Assembly: GCA_001829495.1 (NCBI GenBank)
Contig: MIBJ01000025.1
Span: 1 to 52,739 of the forward strand
Length of the DNA stretch: 52,739 nt
Origin: Spirochaetes bacterium RBG_16_49_21
GTDB taxonomy: Bacteria; Spirochaetota; UBA4802; UBA5550
Reading direction: 5' to 3'
The position numbers were made by a program, and so were the translations under genes. Positions 40,012 to 48,967 of this stretch are shown here, piece by piece. Position 1 is the stretch's first letter. Each line of letters starts with the position of its first letter. The notes under the pieces are model-generated. The model was given only the letters and a program-made list of their open reading frames with translations, searched no databases and was not told the origin of the DNA.

Positions 40012-41145
40012 ATGAAAAATCCGATCACCTTGTTTATTTTCACCTTGACCCTGTTATTGCCGGCGTGCGGCGATTCCCTCACCGGCGTTGTGGATCAGCA
40101 AGATGCATTGATCAAGCTAAGACTATTGGAAGGATCGCCGACACTGGCGCAGAAGATGCGGGGGATATGGATCATAGGCGGACTCTACGGCAACAGTATT
40201 GGTACCGCTATCCCCCAAGTTGATTTATATGACCCGGACACTGATACTTGGTTTCCATCAATAACCAGTATACCTTACCCGGTAAGTTTTGCTTCGGCAA
40301 CGTCAGTAAACAGCAATATTTATGTTATCGGTGGCTTTCGTTCTGACGGAACTGTCGCAATACTAGCGCAGGAATACAATATATTATCAAATACCTGGAC
40401 ATTAAAAAGCACAACCGGCTTTACCGCGAAGGCGAATGTATTGGGTGTTGTGTCTGATAATAAAATATATATTCTCGGCGGCTCTACAGGCATAGCTTCT
40501 GCTGCATGGGGAGGCACCCAAAATACTCAGAATTATAACCCTGCAGACGATTCATGGGTTTCGCTTCTGGCCACGACACTTCCTGCTGTCGGAACTGAAA
40601 GATTTGTATTGAGTTATAACGGTGTAATTTATCATATGGGCGGTAGAATAACAAACGCAACAACATTTTCAGCAACTCATGACGGGTATACCTGCAGTTC
40701 AAATGCAAACACCTCAACCGCTGAGACAGTATTATTAAATCCTCCTAATCAACGAACCGGAATCGCCGGCGCCGTATATCAATATATCAACGGCACTGTC
40801 AGAGTCTTTATTGCCGGTGGCATAACTGCATTAACTGGTTGCACTGGAAATTACATACTCCAGTCGACTACGGCAATAACCACTCAGAGTGCTTTCCAGT
40901 ACATATCCAACCCCTTTACCGGCGCATGGGCAAATGCGACCGCATTGCCACAAGCTATCGGTTTTAGCTCTGCCGTCGTTAAGGGGGGATATCTTTATGT
41001 CTTCGGCGGAATACAATCCATTTCTTCCTTTTCAGCAAAAACATATTGCATATCGCTGGACCCTCTAGGCGCGGCATGGGACCAAACAAAAGTGGACATG
41101 CCCATTGCGAGATACGGTCACAGCGCTGTGGTAATAAATCAATAA
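40012..41145 (+). CDS. Kelch-repeat lipoprotein
   Basis: The product is 377 residues with a lipoprotein signal TLTLLLPACGDS (lipobox LPAC, Cys 20). The mature part has about six Kelch-type repeats, such as GIWIIGGLYG, NIYVIGGFRSDG, KIYILGGSTG and YLYVFGGIQS, paired with downstream WxxxxxMP-like turns. They should fold as a beta-propeller attached to the membrane surface. Such propellers usually bind proteins or carbohydrate. It starts 50 bp after the barrel gene on the same strand. Confidence 0.85.
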   Translation: MKNPITLFIFTLTLLLPACGDSLTGVVDQQDALIKLRLLEGSPTLAQKMRGIWIIGGLYGNSIGTAIPQVDLYDPDTDTWFPSITSIPYPVSFASATSVNSNIYVIGGFRSDGTVAILAQEYNILSNTWTLKSTTGFTAKANVLGVVSDNKIYILGGSTGIASAAWGGTQNTQNYNPADDSWVSLLATTLPAVGTERFVLSYNGVIYHMGGRITNATTFSATHDGYTCSSNANTSTAETVLLNPPNQRTGIAGAVYQYINGTVRVFIAGGITALTGCTGNYILQSTTAITTQSAFQYISNPFTGAWANATALPQAIGFSSAVVKGGYLYVFGGIQSISSFSAKTYCISLDPLGAAWDQTKVDMPIARYGHSAVVINQ

Positions 41146-41234
41146 AATAGCTCAAGGAACACAAATGACTTATCCTAATAAACAACACTATATTCTCCGG
41201 ATAAACAGACATGAGATATTCATCGGAGATAATT

Positions 41235-42698
41235 ATGAGACAAACTAACTCCATCTTTATAATAAACATTATATCAATATTTTTCCTGTCATCCCTCTGC
41301 TTCGCGGAGGAGGACGTCAACGATCTGGTCTCCAAAGGAATCGAAAGCTACAAGCTGGAAAATTACAAAACATCATACGACTATTTCCGCAAGGCGATGA
41401 AAATAAATCCCCTCCATCCTGAGGCATCGCAGTGGTACTGGAGGATAAAATCCGAGCGCGACGTTAAAAATCTTACAGACAAAGGCCCGGCAGCGGACGA
41501 CAAAAGAGACAAAACCCGGCAGGAAAAGATGGAAACCCCGAAAAAAGAACCGGGAAAGCCTCTCCCGAAAGCAGCCAGGCCCGAAAATGCGATTGATAAG
41601 GAGATGAAAAATAAAATAATAAATATCGACGGCAGAATTACCACCCTGCTCAAGAGGATCAATGAGCAGAACAGGGAGATGGAAGCCCGGAAGGCGAAGG
41701 ATAAAAAAATTCTCGATCTGAAAACAGACGAGGCCTCCATTCGAACGACCATACTCGTCGCGGTGTTCGGATCAGTGTCTCTCCTCATGATCGTGTTCAC
41801 CTTCGTGGGCATATCCTGGAGCAGAAAAAGATTCAAAAAGCTGTCCGCCTTGTCCGGGACAGCCGATGAACGGATGGTGCACTTCCCGGCAGTGCTGAGA
41901 AGCTCCTCCCCGGAGCGCCCCGCCCTATCCGACAATCGCATTATTTCGATCCAGCAGGCGAGAAAACTGCTTACCAATGAAGGCGATTTGTCGGATAGAT
42001 TTCTTGCGGCCCCGCCGTCGCGGCCCATGGACCCCCTGAGCTCCATTGCACGGGAATACTTCGAAAATACGGCGGATCTGCCGCTTATCCAGCGCGACCG
42101 GGAACACTCGGGGCTCATGACCGATGCAGGCCAGTATTACCGCAGGCTCGAAGCTACGGTGGCCGGTTTCGTTTATCTTATCGAAAAAAAATTAAATCGC
42201 ATCAATAATGATACGAAAGTGAGAACTCTCTGCAATGAAATAGGAATGAGAATCGGCTTAACCTCAAACGAGATCATTGACCTGCGGCTCGGATCGCTGC
42301 TTAAGGATATCGGTTTTCTCCTGGTGCCGGAGGACATATTCTTCAAGGCCGGAAAATTAACCGAGGGAGAAAAAACAGAGGTGCGGAAACACGTGAGCTA
42401 TTCACTGAAGATCGCGCAATTCATCAATATGCCGGGTGAGGTGCTGGAAGCCCTCGTAAACCACCATGAGCTCTATAATTCTTCCGGCTATCCCTCAGGC
42501 ATAGGCGGCGACGAGATTCCGCTGCACTCGCGGATAATCAGCATATGCGACGGTTATGTTTCCCTGACATCTGATCGGCCTCACCGGAAATCCATAGAAA
42601 CCGGCAAGGCGCTGAAAATTATTGAAAAGGAATCGGACCGGTACGATCCCGATCTATTGAGGATATTTTTTGAAATTCTGCGTAATAAAAAAACATGA
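41235..42698 (+). CDS. Membrane protein with periplasmic TPR-like region and degenerate HD-GYP domain
   Basis: The product is 487 residues from ATG 41235 (GGAGAT upstream). A signal or anchor segment (about 5-22) precedes a TPR-like helix pair (about 25-70), a charged coiled-coil (about 95-160) and a transmembrane segment (TILVAVFGSVSLLMIVFTFV). The cytoplasmic part ends in an HD-GYP-like domain: SLLKDIGFLL where HDIGK is expected, then NHHELYNSSGYPSGIGGDEI and DGYVSLTSDRPHRKS. The GYP and second His motifs are kept, but the first HD metal ligands read K-D, so phosphodiesterase activity is doubtful. It may bind c-di-GMP or signal by protein contact. The MinD-like gene follows after 40 bp. Confidence 0.82.
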   Translation: MRQTNSIFIINIISIFFLSSLCFAEEDVNDLVSKGIESYKLENYKTSYDYFRKAMKINPLHPEASQWYWRIKSERDVKNLTDKGPAADDKRDKTRQEKMETPKKEPGKPLPKAARPENAIDKEMKNKIINIDGRITTLLKRINEQNREMEARKAKDKKILDLKTDEASIRTTILVAVFGSVSLLMIVFTFVGISWSRKRFKKLSALSGTADERMVHFPAVLRSSSPERPALSDNRIISIQQARKLLTNEGDLSDRFLAAPPSRPMDPLSSIAREYFENTADLPLIQRDREHSGLMTDAGQYYRRLEATVAGFVYLIEKKLNRINNDTKVRTLCNEIGMRIGLTSNEIIDLRLGSLLKDIGFLLVPEDIFFKAGKLTEGEKTEVRKHVSYSLKIAQFINMPGEVLEALVNHHELYNSSGYPSGIGGDEIPLHSRIISICDGYVSLTSDRPHRKSIETGKALKIIEKESDRYDPDLLRIFFEILRNKKT

Positions 42699-42738
42699 CC
42701 TTCTTGTTGCGTCAAATCCGTTCTGCATTTAAAACAGT

Positions 42739-43587
42739 ATGCGTAATGTATCGAGAAAATCAAAAGTACTGACGGTGAGCGGCGGGAAAGGCGGCACGGG
42801 GAAAACCTTTACCGCCGTCAACCTTGCCGTGGAAATGTCAAACCGGCTTTCCGCCAAATCGAAGAGGGGCTCTCTAAAGGCCGGGAACAGGGTCTTGCTG
42901 TTTGACGCCGATTATCATCTTTCCAACGCCCACCTGTTCCTGGGAGTAAAGCTTGCCCCATGCCTCGACCGCTTTCTCAAAGATCCCCACTCTCTGCCGG
43001 AATATATAACTTCGTCGGACTACGGCGTTGACCTCATCTCCTTCGGCGGAGACGAAAAATTCATCAATCCGATAGACATCAGTATCAACAGCGAAGTATT
43101 GGATGAATTGAGAAAACTGGAAACATTGTATGATTGGATCATAATCGACACCGGCGCCGGATTGACCCAGATCATTCTGCGGCAGATAATCATGGCCGAC
43201 TACTCTCTTCTGGTGACAAATCCTGAGCCCACCGCCATGATCGATTGCTACAAGATGATAAAATTCATTTCACGCGAGGATCAACAGTTCAAATACATCG
43301 AAATTGCGTTAAACAAGGTTCAGACTTTTGAAGAGGGATTCGTCAACTATAAAAAAATTGAGGAAATACTCGCCCAATTCCAGGTCCCGGTACAGATCCA
43401 TTTCGCGGGAGTCGTGTACAGGGACGACAAGCTTTTCAACCGCAGCCTTCTGCACGGCATTCCTGTCGTAAGCGCCGGCGGCAACACGCACATGAAAGAA
43501 TCATTTAACTATATATGGGACACGCTTCTGAAAGCCTCATTCTCGAAAAAAATCGAATCATTTTTCGAGAGAATATTTTTAGGATAA
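42739..43587 (+). CDS. MinD/FlhG-type P-loop ATPase
   Basis: The product is 282 residues. A deviant Walker A SGGKGGTGKT with the signature Lys, a VLLFDADYHLSNAHLFLG switch, a WIIIDTGAGL Walker B-type strand, and LVTNPEPTAMIDCYKMIK are typical of FlhG/MinD proteins. There is no visible amphipathic MinD membrane-targeting tail, although FFERIFLG could be a weak one. FlhG/MinD ATPases position flagella, poles or chemosensory arrays. It is coupled to the degenerate HD-GYP protein upstream, so the two may form a polar signalling pair. Confidence 0.87.
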   Translation: MRNVSRKSKVLTVSGGKGGTGKTFTAVNLAVEMSNRLSAKSKRGSLKAGNRVLLFDADYHLSNAHLFLGVKLAPCLDRFLKDPHSLPEYITSSDYGVDLISFGGDEKFINPIDISINSEVLDELRKLETLYDWIIIDTGAGLTQIILRQIIMADYSLLVTNPEPTAMIDCYKMIKFISREDQQFKYIEIALNKVQTFEEGFVNYKKIEEILAQFQVPVQIHFAGVVYRDDKLFNRSLLHGIPVVSAGGNTHMKESFNYIWDTLLKASFSKKIESFFERIFLG

Positions 43588-43670
43588 CCGCCTGTTTGTC
43601 ATTGACGGAAAACCAGGCTCTTACAACATAGCTACAAACAAGTCTATTATTCATTTCTCATAAGCATGCC

Positions 43671-43682
43671 GTCTAATTAGAC
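43671..43682. promoter_or_regulatory. Perfect 12-bp palindrome upstream of the CoA synthetase gene
   Basis: GTCTAATTAGAC lies 31 bases before the ATG at 43713 and just upstream of TATTATAATTATT, which contains a TATAAT. It could be the operator of the synthetase gene. Confidence 0.4.
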
Positions 43683-43712
43683 TATTATAATTATTACAGG
43701 AGATAGAACTCT

Positions 43713-45614
43713 ATGGCTGGTAACTATTCCACCTCTTATGAAGAATCAATAAAAAATCCCGATAAATTCTGGGACAAGGCAGCCCAAGATATCCAGTGGT
43801 ATAAACCTTACACCAAGGTTCTTGATGATTCCCGCAAGCCTTTTTACCGGTGGTTTACCGGAGGGGAGTTAAACACCTGCTACAATGCCATCGACTATCA
43901 TGTTGAAAAGGGGAAAAAGGATCAAACAGCGGTCATATACGACAGCCCGGTAACCGGCACGGTGCGCAGGATATCCTACGGAGAATTGCTCGAGCTCGTT
44001 TCACGGTTCGCGGGTGCGCTCTTATCCTGCGGCGCAGGCAGGGGGGACACGGTCATCCTATATATGCCGATGATCCCCGAGGCGCTCATCGCCATGCTCG
44101 CGTGCGCGCGCATCGGCGCGATCCATTCAGTCGTGTTCGGCGGATTCGCTCCCCCGGAGCTCGCGATCAGGATCGACGACGCAAAGCCGAAGCTCATAAT
44201 ATCCGCTTCATGCGGCATAGAGGGGAATAAGATCATCGATTACAAGCCGCTCCTTGACAAGGCGCTGGAGCTCTCCCGGCATAAGCCGGCCAGATGCATC
44301 GTGTACCAGAGAAAGCAGGCGAACGCTTCTCTGATACCGGGAAGGGATCTGGATTGGAATACGGCGATGCGGGATGCAAAGCCGGCCGGCTGCGTTCCGG
44401 TAAAATCAACCGACCCGCTCTATATCCTGTACACCTCCGGGACCACGGGAATGCCGAAGGGGGTCGTGCGGGACAACGGGGGACACGCGGTCGCCCTGAA
44501 GTGGAGCATGAAATATATCTACGATATCGAGCCCGGCGATCTGTTCTGGGCCGCTTCGGACGTGGGCTGGGTCGTGGGACATTCATACATCGTTTACGCT
44601 CCCCTCCTGCACGGGGCTGCGACCGTGCTCTATGAGGGAAAGCCGGTGGGCACCCCCGACCCGGGCGCCTTCTGGAGGGTCATCTCCCAGCACGGAGTCA
44701 AGGCGCTCTTCACCGCGCCGACCGCTTTCCGGGCGATCAAAAAGGAAGACCCTAACGGAGAATATATCCGCAAATACGACCTGTCCGGATTCAAAAACCT
44801 CTTTCTCGCCGGCGAGAGGCTTGATCCGGACACCCACCAATGGGCGAGCGACATGCTCAAGATTCCCGTGGTCGACCACTGGTGGCAGACCGAAACCGGG
44901 TGGGCGATAGCGGCCAACTGCATGGGGCTTGAGCCCTTGCCCATAAAGCCCGGATCACCCACAAAACCGGTGCCGGGCTACCGGGTGGTTATTCTTGACG
45001 GTGAAGGGAAGGAGCTTCCGAACGGGACTGAGGGCATCGTTGCCCTCAAGCTTCCCCTTCCGCCGGGGACTTTACCCACGCTCTGGAACAATGACGAAAA
45101 ATACAAGGAGTCGTATCTTGACATGTATCCGGGCTATTATTTTACCGGAGACGGGGGCTATTACGACAGGGACGGATACCTTTACATCATGGGGAGGGTG
45201 GACGACGTCATCAACGTGGCCGGACACCGGCTGTCCACCGGCGCCATGGAAGAGGTGATTGCGACGCATCCGGACGTTGCAGAATGCGCGGTCATCGGCG
45301 CGGCAGACAGCTTCAAGGGCCAGCTCCCGGTCGGGTTTGTCGTGTTAAAGGCCGGCGTTACGGGCGACCAACGGGATCTTGTCAATGATCTGGTAAAAAT
45401 GGTCCGCGAACAGATCGGCGCGCTCGCCTGTTTCAAGCAGGCGGTCGTGGTGAAGAGGCTTCCCAAGACCCGGTCGGGAAAAATCTTGCGGGGCACGATG
45501 CGCAAAATGGCGGACGGAGAGGACGTAAAGCCGCCCTCCACCATTGACGATCCGGCAATCCTGGACGAGATCAAGGAATCGATGTCCTCCATCGGGTACG
45601 GGAAAAAAGCGTAG
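43713..45614 (+). CDS. prpE: Propionyl-CoA (acetyl-CoA) synthetase, AMP-forming
   Basis: The product is 633 residues, the usual length of PrpE. The ATG follows AGGAGAT. Acetyl-CoA-synthetase-type motifs are YILYTSGTTGMPKGVVR (P-loop, residues about 233-249), VDHWWQTETGWAI (Trp pocket), YFTGDGGYYDRDGYLYIMGR (hinge) and the acetylation site KTRSGKILR. The reaction is carboxylate + ATP + CoA to acyl-CoA + AMP + PPi. The pattern VFGGFAPPELAIRIDDAKPK favours propionate over acetate as in PrpE. It would feed the acyl-CoA pathways suggested by the dehydrogenase and dehydratase genes. The 3' end abuts the convergent HEAT gene with one base between. Confidence 0.93.
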   Translation: MAGNYSTSYEESIKNPDKFWDKAAQDIQWYKPYTKVLDDSRKPFYRWFTGGELNTCYNAIDYHVEKGKKDQTAVIYDSPVTGTVRRISYGELLELVSRFAGALLSCGAGRGDTVILYMPMIPEALIAMLACARIGAIHSVVFGGFAPPELAIRIDDAKPKLIISASCGIEGNKIIDYKPLLDKALELSRHKPARCIVYQRKQANASLIPGRDLDWNTAMRDAKPAGCVPVKSTDPLYILYTSGTTGMPKGVVRDNGGHAVALKWSMKYIYDIEPGDLFWAASDVGWVVGHSYIVYAPLLHGAATVLYEGKPVGTPDPGAFWRVISQHGVKALFTAPTAFRAIKKEDPNGEYIRKYDLSGFKNLFLAGERLDPDTHQWASDMLKIPVVDHWWQTETGWAIAANCMGLEPLPIKPGSPTKPVPGYRVVILDGEGKELPNGTEGIVALKLPLPPGTLPTLWNNDEKYKESYLDMYPGYYFTGDGGYYDRDGYLYIMGRVDDVINVAGHRLSTGAMEEVIATHPDVAECAVIGAADSFKGQLPVGFVVLKAGVTGDQRDLVNDLVKMVREQIGALACFKQAVVVKRLPKTRSGKILRGTMRKMADGEDVKPPSTIDDPAILDEIKESMSSIGYGKKA

Positions 45615-45615
45615 C

Positions 45616-46179
45616 TCATGAAGCGGCCGTATTGTTCCTGGCCAGTGCCTGACGTACCATCCGGGCGGCTCCCGGCGTGTTGATTTTGGCGTTCGGCGCG
45701 TCAAGCGCGGATATCAGGTCGGAAATCTCCGGATAATCCCGATAATCATGCGACCCGGTGAAGAAATGATGGGCCCCTTTCCTCAGGAAGAACGACCCGG
45801 GGTTTTTTATCAATTCATCCAGAAGCGGATTTATAACCGGAAAGCCGATCGCTATCAGGCCTTCTCCGGCGACCCATCGTATGTCCTCATCTTTGTCATA
45901 CAGCGCAGTGATCAACAGCGGAATGGAATCAGGATCGGCAATCTGGCTTAATGTCTTGACCGCCTCCCAGCGTAAAATTACATCAGGATGATTTAGCAAA
46001 TCCGCGAGACGCTCCGCAACCTTGCGGCCCATGGACACCAGTTTTTCCCGTGCGTATTGTCTGGCCAAACCATCCTTGCTTTGCAGATCCTTAATAAGGG
46101 ATTGAATTTCCCTGTCCTTCACTTTTTTATGATAATAAACCGGCTTCCGGTTTTTCTTATATCCAGCATGTATATTCAT
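45616..46179 (-). CDS. HEAT-repeat protein
   Basis: The product is 187 residues from the ATG at 46179 (GGAGGAGGAAGG upstream); the frame is open to 46263. After a basic start (HAGYKKNRKPVYYHKKVK) three or four HEAT helices follow: ARQYAREKLVSMGRKVAERL, VILRWEAVKTLSQIADPDSI, IRWVAGEGLIAIGFPVINPL and a final helix. These act as protein-binding scaffolds. The conserved Gly/Pro residues resemble PBS-lyase HEAT repeats. It is convergent with prpE. No function can be assigned. Confidence 0.8.
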   Translation of the reverse strand: MNIHAGYKKNRKPVYYHKKVKDREIQSLIKDLQSKDGLARQYAREKLVSMGRKVAERLADLLNHPDVILRWEAVKTLSQIADPDSIPLLITALYDKDEDIRWVAGEGLIAIGFPVINPLLDELIKNPGSFFLRKGAHHFFTGSHDYRDYPEISDLISALDAPNAKINTPGAARMVRQALARNNTAAS

Positions 46180-46393
46180 AGATCCTTCCTCCTCCCCGAT
46201 CAGGAGATTATAAAAAAATAACCATAAATGGCAAAAAAACAAAATTTTTGCGGGCTCACCCAATCTTTCGGCCCCCTAAATCCCCCGGAGGGGGACTTAA
46301 AAGCTTTTGTAAAATAAGTGTTATAGCTGATAATCATGTATCATTGTTTCCTTGAAGGCACGGGTAACCAATGGATTGATTTGCAGGTAAACG
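46180..46393. other. Gene-free stretch with short G/C-rich palindromes
   Basis: Together with the following family-C repeat this fills about 310 bp between two minus-strand genes. It contains a palindromic repeat GCCCCCTAAATCCCCCGGAG followed by GGGGACTTA at 46271-46299, of a type dispersed in many bacterial genomes. I see no gene. Confidence 0.5.
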
Positions 46394-46434
46394 TAAGCCC
46401 CCCTCTGGGGGGTTGGGGGGCATGAGAACGTGAG
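46394..46434. repeat. Dispersed repeat family C, copy 2
   Basis: CCCCCC-TCT-GGGGGG, then TTGGGGGG and CATGAGAACGTGA, the same order as in copy 1 at 12662-12704. Confidence 0.6.
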
Positions 46435-46493
46435 ATGCAGGTATGCCAGGCGCACGCATATAAGGATGTGCTCAAAGAGCTGGAATGCAGCAA

Positions 46494-47618
46494 TCAACCG
46501 AATGGCGATTCAAGGGCGGCAACCGTCTCGTCATAAACGAGCCCTTCGCTCCTTTTCAAGAAGCCTTCGAGCGCTGATCTGGCTGCCTCCCCTCCGATAC
46601 GGCCGAGGGCCCAGGCGATCATGCCCCTGACGCGCTCGTCGATGCCTTCATCAAAGGCACGTACCAGCTCCGGAACATACCGTTCTTCCCTGCTGTTCCC
46701 CATAACCCGCGCGACATTCATCTTCCATCTCCACAGGTCGTCCGGGGACGAATAAAACATGTGCGGCCACACCTTTTCCATGAAATACTCGCGGCTCATA
46801 TGCAGGAGCGCGGCAAGATCAAAGTTTTGCGCCTTGGCCGCCACCCGCTTGTTCTCAGGAAGCTCCTGCGCGAGCCAGGGAAGGTTCCGGGGGCACACGT
46901 TCTGGCAGCGGTCGCACCCGTATACGTACATACCCATAGGCTCGCGCAACTCGCGGGGAGTGATGCCCTTTCCGTAGTAGGTGAGGTAGGATACGCACAT
47001 CCGCGATGCTATCACGCCGTTGCCCTTAAGCGCCTTTGTCGGACAGGCTGCGACGCAGGCGCTCCTGCACCAGTCCGGGCACCCCATCTTCATGGTCGGC
47101 CCGTCAGGTGCGAACTCGCGGTCAACCACCAGGGGGATCGGCGTCACCCAGGAACTCTGACGCGCCGTCCTCCCTGAATAAAAAAGGCAGTTCTTCCCGA
47201 ACGTCCCGAGTCCTGCCCGCGCGGCTGCTACGCGGTGCGGCAGGTTAAACGGGACTTTGGAATCAATGCCGTTTTCGCGCAGAAAAGAGCGGAAGGCCTT
47301 GATGCGGAGCGCGAGACCGTCCCTGGTCATCCGGTCATCGTCCAGGTAACAGCGGCCGAAATGGCCTGCCAGCCACGCGGGATACGCTTCCCGGAAATAC
47401 ACGTCAATCAGCACGATAATGGACTTGGCGGACGGGAGTATGGTCGCCGGGTCGGTCCCGGCCGTAAGCGCAAGCCCGCCGGCCTCTGCCCAACGGTAGT
47501 CTTCCGTGCGCTCCGCCAAACATTGACGGTGCGACTCGAAAGGCTCGGCGGTCGTAAAACCGGCATCCGCGAATCCGAGCCCAAGGGCTTTTTCTATTAT
47601 ATCATCACGCGTTACCAT
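46494..47618 (-). CDS. QueG-like double-cluster iron-sulfur protein with C-terminal HEAT-like region
   Basis: The product is 374 residues with AAGGAG upstream of the ATG. The N-terminal cobalamin-type domain has AAGLGTFGKNCLFYS (family AGLGWxGK) and a 4Fe-4S pair, CPDWCRSACVAACPTKAL and GCDRCQNVCP, as in epoxyqueuosine reductase. The C-terminal part has HEAT-like helices (VMGNSREERYVPELVRAF; ARSALEGFLKRSEG). QueG itself has W-x-G-K and a strict CDxCQ pattern; here the first motif reads TFGK and the order differs, so it is a QueG relative, probably not QueG. It lies 29 bp after the TetR gene and is likely co-transcribed and regulated by it. Confidence 0.82.
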   Translation of the reverse strand: MVTRDDIIEKALGLGFADAGFTTAEPFESHRQCLAERTEDYRWAEAGGLALTAGTDPATILPSAKSIIVLIDVYFREAYPAWLAGHFGRCYLDDDRMTRDGLALRIKAFRSFLRENGIDSKVPFNLPHRVAAARAGLGTFGKNCLFYSGRTARQSSWVTPIPLVVDREFAPDGPTMKMGCPDWCRSACVAACPTKALKGNGVIASRMCVSYLTYYGKGITPRELREPMGMYVYGCDRCQNVCPRNLPWLAQELPENKRVAAKAQNFDLAALLHMSREYFMEKVWPHMFYSSPDDLWRWKMNVARVMGNSREERYVPELVRAFDEGIDERVRGMIAWALGRIGGEAARSALEGFLKRSEGLVYDETVAALESPFG

Positions 47619-47647
47619 CTCCCTGCTCCTTGATCAGAATGGCTGCC

Positions 47648-48229
47648 TCAGGGGACGCCTATCAGATTATTTAAATAACCGATGCCTTCTACGATGGGGT
47701 CTTCCCGCTTGTAGAGCCGCGCCATCATGATGCTCCCTTCCATAACGGCGACAATATGACGCGCCATCGTATCCGGCGCGATCTTCGATGAAAGCTCGCC
47801 CTGCTCTCTCGCCTCCCTGAGCAGACCCGCGAATATCTGTTCCCACTGCGTGAAGACCGTGCGTATGAATGCGGCATATTTCTCATTCGTATCGCTCTTC
47901 TCCAGGGCCGTATTGCCGAAAATACACCCTCCGGAGAATCTCATGCGCCGGTGATAATTAAGGACAGCGTGAAGGATATCGCCGATCTTCCCCAGCGGAT
48001 CCGGGCTTTTGATGCTTTTTGATAAGTACTTGAAAAAGCGATCACCTGCTTCGCGAAGAAGCGAAAGACACAGATCATCCTTGCTGGCGAAGTGGAAGTA
48101 CAGATTTCCCTTTTTCACGCCTGTTGCATCTATGATATCCTGTATGCTCGTGTTTCCGAAACCCTTTCGGTTGAAGAGCGCTATGGCGGAATCAAGCACC
48201 CGGGCGCGAGTTTCCCTGCCTTTTGTCAT
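47648..48229 (-). CDS. TetR-family transcriptional regulator
   Basis: The product is 193 residues. The helix-turn-helix is ETRARVLDSAIALFNRKGFG, then NTSIQDIIDATGVKKGNLYFHFASKD (segments abutting), typical of TetR/AcrR. The C-terminal ligand domain has GGCIFGNTALE and ARHIVAVMEGSIMMARLY, similar to regulators of fatty-acid or drug responses. Its upstream region has an 18-bp imperfect palindrome ATACTGACCGGTTGGTAT (48247-48264) near a TTGACA box, so it likely represses itself. The same motif occurs upstream of the dehydratase operon at 37699-37716, so it may control that too. Ligand unknown; an acyl-CoA would fit. Confidence 0.9.
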   Translation of the reverse strand: MTKGRETRARVLDSAIALFNRKGFGNTSIQDIIDATGVKKGNLYFHFASKDDLCLSLLREAGDRFFKYLSKSIKSPDPLGKIGDILHAVLNYHRRMRFSGGCIFGNTALEKSDTNEKYAAFIRTVFTQWEQIFAGLLREAREQGELSSKIAPDTMARHIVAVMEGSIMMARLYKREDPIVEGIGYLNNLIGVP

Positions 48230-48246
48230 TTATGTGACCTATAACT

Positions 48247-48290
48247 ATACTGACCGGTTGGTATATTATTAATAATGCCCATTTTGTCAA
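48247..48290 (-). promoter_or_regulatory. Autoregulatory promoter and operator of the TetR gene
   Basis: On the minus strand TTGACA (48290-48285), 16 bases, then TAATAT, followed by the palindrome at 48264-48247 between the -10 and the ATG (48229). Its ACTGAC and GGT core agrees with the site at 37701-37714. Confidence 0.55.
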
Positions 48291-48306
48291 GGAATTTAAT
48301 ATATAC

Positions 48307-48684
48307 TTACTCCCCTTTCTCCCGCACGAACTGGCACACGACCTTTCGGTCCGGGACCGTGAGAGTTACTATCAGCCCCTTTTTATCGCTGGTGAGCGCG
48401 TAAGTGTATCCATACATCTCTTTTCCCTTACCCTTGCGGAAATCGAGAGTGTCGCCGTTGACGTTACCTATCAGCTCGAGCACCGAGCGCTCGCCGGTTA
48501 TAAGCTCCCAGGTGATGCGGTATGCGTTGAACCTGATCTTCCTGATTTCGATGGATTTGCCGCACCATGGGTCCGTGACCGTGGGTAATCGGGTATATTT
48601 CCCGTTGTAATCGAGAACGAGGCATAAACCTGATATGGTTATTGATATGAATAAAAAAATAAACAGTATGCCGCCCTTTTTCAT
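48307..48684 (-). CDS. Small exported protein of unknown function
   Basis: The product is 125 residues with a signal peptide (GGILFIFLFISITISGLCLV; the Cys gives a possible but weak lipobox). The mature part has two Cys (DPWCGKS and KVVCQFV), likely disulfide-bonded, and a lipocalin-like run of strands. I do not recognise the family. It is the first gene left of the TetR upstream region on the minus strand, reading toward the TetR gene. Confidence 0.6.
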   Translation of the reverse strand: MKKGGILFIFLFISITISGLCLVLDYNGKYTRLPTVTDPWCGKSIEIRKIRFNAYRITWELITGERSVLELIGNVNGDTLDFRKGKGKEMYGYTYALTSDKKGLIVTLTVPDRKVVCQFVREKGE

Positions 48685-48779
48685 GACAACCTCGCCGCGA
48701 TCCTATTAATTTTTTTCACACCTGACTTAAAAAAGCAACCAAAAATAAGTAATAAATAAAAAAATTTTGTTACAGGCAG

Positions 48780-48967
48780 GGCCTAATAGTGGGGTTGTCT
48801 AATCCGAAAACTGGCGCAGCATCTATTCTCACCTCGACCGAGTGTTCCCGGCGATCGTCGACAAGGGGAACGGCCCTGTCGTGTCGCGGGGCGCCGTCCA
48901 CGGTCACGCTCATGCCGCCGTTACCGTCATGTGTCTGAAATATGGCAATGTGGCAGATCGTTTCCCG
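48780..48967. other. Coding remnant next to the receiver duplication
   Basis: A plus-strand frame reads YSHLDRVFPAIVDKGNGPVV, SRGAVHGHAHAA, VTVMCLKYGNVADR with G/C-rich third positions, and is cut off at 48968 where the duplicated receiver sequence begins. I do not recognise the protein. It marks the left edge of the duplication. Confidence 0.3.

Noticed and set aside
46494-47618. True queG (epoxyqueuosine reductase)
   Set aside because: The 4Fe-4S pair fits, but the AGLGWxGK motif and neighbours do not; no other queuosine gene is near.
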